Assembly (NCBI RefSeq): GCF_000149955.1
Contig: NC_030989.1
Location: 1,931,839-1,995,838 of the forward strand
Length of the DNA: 64,000 nt
Direction: 5' to 3'
Source of the DNA: Fusarium oxysporum f. sp. lycopersici 4287
Taxonomy: Eukaryota; Ascomycota; Sordariomycetes; Hypocreales; Nectriaceae
The notes under the pieces are model-generated. The model made no database searches, had not been told where the DNA came from, and saw only the letters and a program-made list of their open reading frames with translations. The translations under genes and the position numbers were made by a program. Of the stretch, positions 56,519-64,000 are shown in pieces. Position 1 is the first letter of the stretch. Every line of letters begins with the position of its first letter.

Positions 56519-57417
56519 TCAAACAGTGTCCTCCCACGACCGTCGGATTACCCTGGAGAACTGCTCGACGTTGACGTCCTCACGGATCTCAGCCTTCTTG
56601 GCCTCGTTGTCAGGGTTTGAGGGAACCTTGACGTTGCCGTCACTTTCGACAGTCCAACCACAAACCTCGGTAACGAACTTCTTGGTGGCATCCTCGTTGA
56701 GACCGAGCCATGACTCGAGATGGGTGATCTGGAGCTCACGGAAAGCCTGTGAGACGAGAAGGGCGATCCGGTGTCGAACGACGTCCTCAAAGTCAGGAAT
56801 GTCGGCAATCAAATCGGCAACCATGTCGTCGTCGAGATCGGCCCAGAAACGGGAGTACTGAGCACCCTCGAGCTGACCGTTGAGGGATCGGAGCTTGGTG
56901 ATAGCTTCGCCGAGGTCGCCAGTGACAGCAGCGGAGGGGTTGATGAGGTGGAGAGCGAGAGAGAACTGTGCGGAGGGGAACTGGGTCATTGTCTTGACCA
57001 AGACGTTGGTGATCACCTCATCCTTGATACGGTCGGGGTTGAGCTGATATCTTGAGGAAGTTAGCCTCGAGTCGAGCAGTGATGATGCCAAAGGTTGGAG
57101 TAATTGGGCATTTCAGTTGCACTAAAGTTGACTTCAGGTGCGGCCAAGTTGAGAACAACCCGCCACACTAGTCAGGTAATAGGAAACGTTGACAAACGGT
57201 CATCATATAAGAGCCCGAGGTGTGCTGTATATATATATAGCAAAAACACTCACAGTTTCAACAGTGTTCGGTTGGCATTGCAGTCAGTGAATTTCTGCTC
57301 GCATTGGTCTTGGAGATAGGTCTCAAGGGCGCCGACAGCCTCAGGGTTGTATCGTTCGAGTCCGTTGATGATGGACGAGATCTCGCTAGGCCTCTCAGGC
57401 GGATCTTCACCGTTCAT
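56519..57417 (-). CDS. Translation initiation factor eIF3 subunit K
   Basis: eIF3k is a small peripheral subunit of eIF3 (PCI/CSN8-like fold). Exon 1 (57417-57254) starts MNGEDPPERPSEISSIINGL. After a 203-base intron (57253-57051), exon 2 continues YQLNPDRIKDEVITNVLVKT. The product is 231 residues, close to the usual 220-240. Conserved segments include FPSAQFSLALHLI, SRFWADLDDD and FRELQITHLESWLGL. The C-terminal winged-helix part ends in VIRRSWEDTV. The intron is about four times the local norm. The gene shares a bidirectional promoter with DNA ligase I. Budding yeast lacks this subunit, so its presence fits a filamentous ascomycete. Confidence 0.9.
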
Positions 57418-57788
57418 TATGGCTGATTTATAGGGAGAGGAGGGGTCGTTATGAGGGGTGATGTTCTGGGGGAGAGGGAGGTTCGCGATGGTGGGGCAGA
57501 GCGAAGATTTCGACGGTTGTGTGAGTGAATCGCTTGTGCGTGCCAAAATGGTTTAGCGTTGAGTGAGCGGGCTGGTTCCTGATTTTCGAAGCTCTTTAAC
57601 TCAGTCACGTGCCTTCGCGCCAACGTCGTCATAGAGCTGCCGCGTTTGTACTTGTTGATTAAGAAGGACGTGAAGGGGCGTATTTCTCTATTTACATAAG
57701 CTTTGTGGTGGAATTACTTTGTCTCTCTTCTGAAATTCTTCCGTTTTTAGGGGTGGTAGTCTCAGTCAACCTAGGCGTCAATGCAAAT
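57418..57788. promoter_or_regulatory. Bidirectional promoter, eIF3k / DNA ligase I
   Basis: 371 bases between divergent ATGs. Contains CACGTG (E-box, 57606-57611) immediately followed by TTCGCGCC (57614-57621), which resembles an E2F/MBF-type G1/S site. Such a site would suit a replication ligase. No canonical ACGCGT (MCB) was found. Factor binding is inference. Confidence 0.5.
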
Positions 57789-60523
57789 ATGCCCAGTCCA
57801 ACCAAGAAACGGAAGCTCAACAACGGCACCAAATCATCAACACCGGCCCGTGGTCTTGAGTACTTCTTTTCAAAGCAAAAGCAGAATGACACAGATTCGA
57901 GTAAAAATCCAAAGACAGAAGAAAACGCTGAAGGTACATCAAGTGATGCTACTACAGAATTAACAGACGAGGAATTAGCTAGGAAGCTTCAGGCAGAATG
58001 GGACCAGGAAGTTGCCAACACACCACAGAACACACTACAAGCACAGACAATTGAACTCCCAAGCAAACACAATGAATCAGTCTCTCGAGATGAAACTCCT
58101 AGCCCTGCAGGCCCAGAGCCGAAGCCCCCAGTCACCCTCCCAACGGCTCTCAACAAGCCTGGTACACTCACCTCTACAAAACCTACACTCAGCCTTCAGG
58201 CAGCAGGCATGGCTGAAGATACGACTACCACATCGATACCTCTCGACGAATCTCCTCTAACATTCGACCCATCTGAGTATCTGGACCAACTGAAGGAGCA
58301 CTGGGCATCTGAAGGCGGCAATGCGTCATATGCCCTTCTCACACGCTGCTTCATTCTCATTAACGGCACTACAAGCCGGATTAAGATTGTAGATACTCTT
58401 GTAAACTGCTTAAGAGTTCTTATTGAGGGAGATCCAACAAGCTTACTACCAGCTGTATGTCTAAATCCACATCCCTTGAGCTACTCTGACTTTCGCAGGT
58501 ATGGTTGGCAACGAATGCAATTTCACCTCCTTATATCTCCATGGAACTCGGGCTGGGTGGCTCAGCAATATCAAAAGCATTGCGGAACGTTTGTGGACTA
58601 GACAACCGAGCTTTAAAGGCCATTTACGACAAATTTGGAGATGCGGGAGATGTGGCTTTTGAAGCCAAGAAAAAGCAGAGCTTCACTCTCAGAAAACCAA
58701 AACCCCTCACGATCAAGGGCGTCTATGAAACTTTGGTGAAGATTGCCAACAGTCAAGGGCAGGGCAGTTCCGAAACCAAGCAAAGATTGGTTGATCGGTT
58801 ACTGCAAGACGCTCGCGGTGGTGAAGAGAGTCGATTTGTCGTACGGACACTTTCTCAGCATGTAAGAAAACCATTTAAATACTCACTGTTATCTTCTAAC
58901 AGGCAATAGTTGCGTATTGGTGCTGTGAAGACAACGATGCTGATCGCTTTATCACGGGCCTTTTTGCTCTCACGCCCACCAGGGGCTGACTTCCCTCTTA
59001 AATCAGTATCTGATCTTGCAAAGCTCAAAAAAGAAGATTTGGCCGAAATTTGGGGTCGGGCTGAGGAGATAGTCAAGGCCTGCTTTGCGAGACGCCCGAA
59101 CTACAACGACCTTGTGCCCGTTCTCCTGGAAATTGGAATTTCCGAGGAACTACTAATACGATGTGGTCTTACCATGCATATACCGCTACGACCTATGCTC
59201 GGGAGCATCACCAGAGACCTGTCCGAGATGCTCACAAAGCTACAGGGCCGAGACTTTGCGTGCGAGTTCAAGTATGACGGACAGAGAGCGCAAATACATT
59301 GTGATGAGAGTGGAGAAGTCAGCATCTTCTCGCGTCATTTGGAGGTCATGACAGACAAATATCCTGATCTGGTTGAGCTGATACCTGAGATACGCGGAGA
59401 GGGCGTTGATAGCTTCATCATGGAAGGTGAAGTTGTCGCAGTTGATCGTGAAACCGGTGAGCTCAAAAATTTTCAAACGCTCACAAATCGAGCAAGAAAA
59501 GATGTCGATATCGGAAGTATTACTGTGGACGTATGCATGTTTGCGTTCGACTTGATGTATTTGAACGGGCAACCATTGCTAGATCGGCCCTTTCGAGAAA
59601 GAAGAGAGCTTCTGCGATCACTCTTCACAGAAATACCGCACCACTTTACTTGGGTACAGAGTCTTGATGCTACATCTGCGGACTCCGAATCTGTTCTGGA
59701 GTTTTTCAAGGCAGCCACGGATATCAAATGCGAGGGTATCATGGTAAAGATCTTGGATAATTTACCCACAGTGCCATACACAGAAGAAGCAGATGACGAT
59801 GGGCCAGATGGGACCAACAAATTGCTAACACCAAAGTCTAAGTCCAAAGGAAAAGGAAAATCGAAAGGAAAGAAAGACGAAAATGGGGAGACCAAAACGA
59901 AAGCAAGACGTAAACCATTACTGGCCACCTACGAGCCAGACAAACGACTTGATTCCTGGCTCAAAGTCAAGAAAGACTATAACTCGAGTTTTGATACTCT
60001 CGACCTTATTCCTGTCGCCGGGTGGCATGGGCAAGGACGTAAGGCGAAATGGTGGTCACCTATTCTCATGGCCTGCCGTAACGAAGAGACCGGATCCCTG
60101 GAGGCAGTATGCAAATGCATGTCTGGATTCACAGATGCATTCTACAAGGCCAATCGGCAATTTTACGACGATGGCGAAGAGAACGGCGAACCCAAGAACA
60201 CCAGAACTAAACAACCCGCCTTCGTCGAATATTCAGGTCCAAGACCAGATATCTGGTTCGAACCACAAGAAGTGTGGGAAATGGCATTTGCAGATATCAC
60301 ATTGAGCCCGACTTATACTGCAGCGATTGGTCTCGCGAGTGATGAGAGAGGACTAAGTTTGAGATTTCCAAGATTTATGAAGAAACGGGAGGACAAGAGT
60401 CTCGAAGAGGCGAGCACGAACGATTTCTTGGCTGGTCTTTGGCGAAAACAAGAAGCCAAAGCGGAAACCACCAAGGGTGAGACAGGGGCAGAAGCAGAAG
60501 AGGCGGAAGAAGCCGATGATTGA
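57789..60523 (+). CDS. CDC9: DNA ligase I (ATP-dependent, Cdc9/LIG1)
   Basis: Replicative ligase that seals Okazaki fragments and excision-repair nicks. Exons 57789-58454, 58499-58861 and 58910-60523 give 880 residues. The start MPSPTKKRKLNN doubles as a basic nuclear signal, and RGLEYFFSKQ soon after resembles a PCNA-interacting (PIP) box. The DNA-binding domain spans roughly 220-410 (LRIGAVKTTM at the third exon start). The adenylation site is FACEFKYDGQRAQIH, with the nucleophilic Lys at about 464. Later motifs are SFIMEGEVVAVD, CMFAFDLMYLNG, KCEGIMVK and WLKVKKDY. A Lys/Gly-rich insertion (SKGKGKSKGKK) sits between motifs IV and V, and the tail is acidic. Confidence 0.95.
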
Positions 60524-60625
60524 TTGAGTCTCAGCTATCAATCTTGATTAATATTAATGATTAAAACGGCATGCTCTAATTATTCGAATGACATCTTTGA
60601 ATGCACAATGATGATGATCTGTCCA

Positions 60626-61102
60626 TCATTTACCAGCGTTTAACCTTTGTGCGATGAGACTGAAAACAGCAATTGATCCCATGAAAAGGACGGCGTTATA
60701 GAACTGCTTTCGATCAGTATGTGTCGCTGAGACAAACCGGAAGACGACCCACCGCTTTTCTGGAGACATCTCGTTCTTCGTCATCTGTTCGCGACTCGAT
60801 AAAGAGTCGACGAAGGTTTGGCAGCGCCTGCTTATTTTCTTAGATCTCGTTATCCTACGGGAACAAAGACAGCGTTCTTCACCATTGTATAGCTTAGCCG
60901 ATTTGGTGAGAACTCTTATTCCAGGGATCCCAGACGACAATATGGCTTCATCGAGAATAGGTATTCCCTTTTCTTCGTGTATGTGATTGGTGCCTCTCGA
61001 GACTCGCGATGATGTTGAGATCCAGTTCAACAAGAGCTGATAAAGGGTGACTAAGCCTGGGCTATATGCATTGAAGGTGGCCAAAAATAAATTGTTAGCC
61101 AT
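60626..61102 (-). CDS. Small hypothetical protein with C-terminal membrane helix
   Basis: One exon of 158 codons from ATG 61102 (MANNLFLATFNAYSPGLVTL). The N-terminus is hydrophobic and aromatic, consistent with a first membrane segment (LVTLYQLLLNWI). The middle is basic with several Cys and Arg (RCLCSRRITRSKKISRRC). A C-terminal helix (AVLFMGSIAVFSLIAQ) is preceded by RKQFYN. It is convergent with DNA ligase I across about 100 bases. I do not recognise a family. Reading-frame integrity and the two hydrophobic ends support a real gene, but it may lack an exon. Confidence 0.45.
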   Translation of the reverse strand: MANNLFLATFNAYSPGLVTLYQLLLNWISTSSRVSRGTNHIHEEKGIPILDEAILSSGIPGIRVLTKSAKLYNGEERCLCSRRITRSKKISRRCQTFVDSLSSREQMTKNEMSPEKRWVVFRFVSATHTDRKQFYNAVLFMGSIAVFSLIAQRLNAGK

Positions 61103-61533
61103 TGAAGCCACGCTACACGCGAACGGCAATCAGGCGGAAGTTTAGAGTTAGGGGGTAGCCTAGCCTCGATCCACTAACTGGAGCCTAGAGGGTCGCTGTA
61201 AAACGCCCCCTTTGGTCCATGGTTTGGGCTGCGACTCAGTGGCCTAGACCTATCTTCGTGGCCTTGGCATATTTGGTGACAGTTACGTCTGCCTTGTTCA
61301 TACCCAGATCGATCAACTCCTTTTCGGATTATCTCGACGACGTCGCGTATCTTAGACGCATCCTCCGATACGCGATATAATCGGTGGATGCAGGTTTCGA
61401 CACTTGAGGACAAGTAGCTTGTACTCGGCCTGACCAATTCGACTAGACTGTCACCGCCGTCTTCGACAACTCAATCTCTCGTTCCTCTCTAACCTTCGAC
61501 CTCCTGCCCCGTGCCCCTCCAAGAACCTCGACG
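61103..61533. promoter_or_regulatory. Divergent upstream region of the small membrane gene and APL2
   Basis: 431 bases. The last 80 bases before the APL2 start are C-rich (CTTCGACCTCCTGCCCC), typical of a fungal leader. No named sites. Confidence 0.45.
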
Positions 61534-64000
61534 ATGGCGGTAAATCGCATTCGCGGCGCCTTTGCCGTGCCTCGAAAGGGCGAAACCTTTGAGCTGCGCG
61601 CTGGCTTGGTTTCTCAGTATGCGTACGAGCGCAAGGAGTCGATTCAGAAGACCATCATGGCCATGACGTTGGGCAAGGATGTGTCGGCACTCTTCCCAGA
61701 TGTGCTCAAGAACATTGCGACCGGCGATCTAGATCAGAAGAAGCTTGTATACCTCTACTTGATGTACGTGGATGAAGCTGGATAGCTACAGAGCTGTCTG
61801 CCCTAGCTCTATAGCTGTCAACTGTTCGTGGGGTAAGATGAAGAGCTGACACGGTAGCCAGGAACTACGCCAAATCGCATCCCGATCTTTGCATTCTCGC
61901 CGTTAATACATTTGTTCAAGACTCCGAAGACCCAAATCCGCTGATACGAGCACTGGCAATCCGAACAATGGGATGCATCAGAGTGGACAAGATGGTGGAT
62001 TATATGGAAGAGCCCCTGAGGAAGACACTGCGGGACGAATCACCCTACGTGCGCAAAACAGCTGCCATTTGCGTCGCCAAACTCTTCGACCTCAATCCTC
62101 AGATGTGCATCGAGAACGGCTTTCTGGAGGCCCTTCAGGAGTTGATTGGTGATCCCAATCCCATGGTTGTCGCCAACTCAGTGACCGCTTTGTCTGAGAT
62201 CACCGAGACGGCGCCCGAGACGAGGGCACTGATTGTCACGCCTGTGACGTTGAAGAAGTTGCTTATGGCCCTTAACGAGTGTACCGAATGGGGAAGAGTC
62301 ACTATTCTGACAACCCTGGCCAACTACTCTGCGTCAGATCAGAAGGAGTCGGAGCACATCTGTGAGCGAGTGGCACCTCAGTTCCAGCATGTTAATCCTA
62401 GTGTGGTTCTTGCTGCTGTCAAAGTTGTCTTCATCCACATGAAGGCTCTCAACCCTGAACTTGTGAGATCATACCTCAAGAAAATGGCTCCTCCCTTGGG
62501 TACGTATATGACTACGAGATATTGAGGTTCCACACTGACCGAATCCAGTTACCTTGGTTGCTTCGCAGCCTGAGGTCCAATACGTCGCTCTGCGAAACAT
62601 TGATCTCCTGCTCCAGGCTAAACCAGACATTCTGAGCAAGGAGATGCGCGTCTTCTTCTGCAAATACACTGACCCTCCCTATGTTAAGCTTCAAAAGTTG
62701 GAAATCATGGTTAGGATAGCAAACGAGCATAACTACGAACAGCTCCTCGCTGAGTTGAAGGAATATGCCCTTGAAGTCGATATGGATTTCGTCCGAAGAG
62801 CCGTCAAGGCAATTGGCCAAGTAGCCATCAAGATTGAGAATGCCGCCGAGAAGTGTGTTGCAGCCCTCGAGGATCTCATCTCTACCAAGGTCAACTATGT
62901 TGTCCAAGAGGTGATTGTCGTTATCAAGGACATTCTGCGAAAGTACCCTGGCTACGAGGGCGTTATTCCTACACTTTGCAAGCATATTGATGAATTGGAC
63001 GAGCCCACTGCCCGCGGATCTCTCATCTGGATTGTTGGAGAATATGCTGAGAAGATCAACAATGCAGACGAGATTTTGGAGAGTTTCGTTGAGTCCTTTA
63101 TGGAAGAGTTCACGCAGGTAAGTCACATAATAATGGTCATTAGGCTTGAACTGACAGAATTCGCAGACGCAACTGCAAATATTGACAGCGGTGGTGAAGC
63201 TGTTCTTGAAGAAGCCTGGAAGCAACCAAGGCCTTGTCCAAAAGGTTCTTCAAGCAGCGACAGCGGAGAACGATAACCCCGATATCCGCGACAGGGCATA
63301 TGTCTACTGGCGTCTTCTCTCCTCTGATCCCGAAGTTGCTAAAGTGAGAAATTCGTCTGAAGGATCATCAGAATAGTTGCTAACTACGTTTCTCAGAACA
63401 TTGTTCTATCTCAAAAGCCCACGATTACGACAACCATGACAAGCCTTCCTCCGGCCCTTCTGGAGCAGCTCCTCACCGAACTTTCTACTCTAGCTTCTGT
63501 CTACCATAAGCCTCCCGAGTCGTTCGTGGGTAAGGGTCGTTTCGGTGCCGATGAGATCCAGCGAGCAGCTATCCAAGAACAACGACAAAACGCTGCCGAG
63601 AACCCTATCGCTGCGTCAGTTGCTGCCGCTTCATCCAACGGATCTGGTGGTGCTCCTCAAAACAATATTGAGAATTTGTTGGATATCGACTTCGATGGCG
63701 CCGCGCCTGCATCTCAAGAACAGAACAGTGCTTCAGCAACTCCCGATAGAGTGGCCAGCCCATCCGCTGGTGCGCCTTCAGGTGCCATGGCTGATATGAT
63801 GAGCATGTTCGATGCGCCGGCGCAGGCTTCTGGAGCTCCTGCACCTGCTGCAGGTCCCAACAACAACATGAATGACTTGATGAACGGTTTCGAAGGATTG
63901 AACTTTGGTGGCTCGTCAGCAGGCGAGCCCCTACCAGCAGCAATGCAGCTACAAAAGGCCCAAGGAGGCGCTCCTCAACAGCCCAAGAAGGACAGTGACG
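61534..64000 (+). CDS. APL2: AP-1 complex beta-adaptin, C-terminus beyond window
   Basis: Large beta subunit of the clathrin adaptor AP-1, which sorts cargo at the trans-Golgi and endosomes. Exons are 61534-61763, 61862-62499, 62549-63117, 63167-63343 and 63397 to the window edge. The trunk of HEAT-like repeats is complete and highly conserved: [20 protein letters not shown] across the first junction, then [20 protein letters not shown] and [12 protein letters not shown]. The hinge begins after [15 protein letters not shown] and holds a clathrin box (LLDID) in [12 protein letters not shown]. It is Ala/Ser/Gly/Gln-rich up to base 64000, where the frame is still open; the ear domain is missing. 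AP-2 beta is the alternative; start and hinge favour AP-1. Confidence 0.92.

Overview
The window is a 64 kb piece of nuclear DNA from a filamentous ascomycete, most likely a Fusarium or a close relative in the Nectriaceae. The reasons are dense gene packing, many 44-60 bp introns with GTRNGT donors and CTAAC/CTGAC branch points, an intron-bearing tRNA-Asn, and housekeeping proteins of Sordariomycete type. The genus is inferred; no database was searched. Most of the window is conserved core chromosome. No plasmid, phage, CRISPR array or secondary-metabolite cluster was seen.

Layout, 1-18 kb: the end of a Pro/Gln/Ser-rich surface-like protein (1-1002); a protein tyrosine phosphatase whose 3' end is scrambled by small indels (1775-3247, minus); the mitochondrial RCC1-type protein Fmp25 (minus) divergent from COG3 (plus); a YMC1-type mitochondrial carrier; Tip20/RINT1 (minus); and FIG1 (plus), cut by a 305-base N gap (17193-17497).

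18-30 kb: a stretch of poorly known fungal genes. It holds a 513-aa protein of unknown function, a single-pass membrane protein, and a divergent Hsp70-like ATPase that appears to carry a GC-AG intron. A large GH47 alpha-mannosidase follows, then 2.4 kb without genes.

30-42.5 kb: two identical tRNA-Asn(GTT) genes face each other 3.1 kb apart around CCT7, next to a very AT-rich patch. Then come a Spt10-like acetyltransferase/integrase-zinc-finger protein, mitochondrial ribosomal protein uS2m, a CBS/PB1 tail-anchored protein and an orphan gene, all on the minus strand.

42.5-64 kb: 2.8 kb of gene-free DNA leads to a Swi5/Ace2-type C2H2 transcription factor. After it come a DUF4470-like/MYND protein, CCT6 (with a 22-nt micro-exon), TSR4, eIF3k, DNA ligase I, a small membrane protein and AP-1 beta-adaptin, which runs off the right edge.

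Shared themes: vesicle tethering, coats and Golgi function (COG3, Tip20, GH47 mannosidase, AP-1 beta); protein folding and ribosome or translation factors (CCT6, CCT7, Hsp70-like, TSR4, eIF3k, uS2m); and chromatin or cell-cycle control (Spt10-like, Ace2-like, DNA ligase I). Splice junctions were placed by eye, and exon lengths sum to whole codons except in three genes. In those three (tyrosine phosphatase, uS2m, C2H2 factor) no intron repairs the frame, and most of the indels lie in short homopolymers, so consensus error is the leading explanation.
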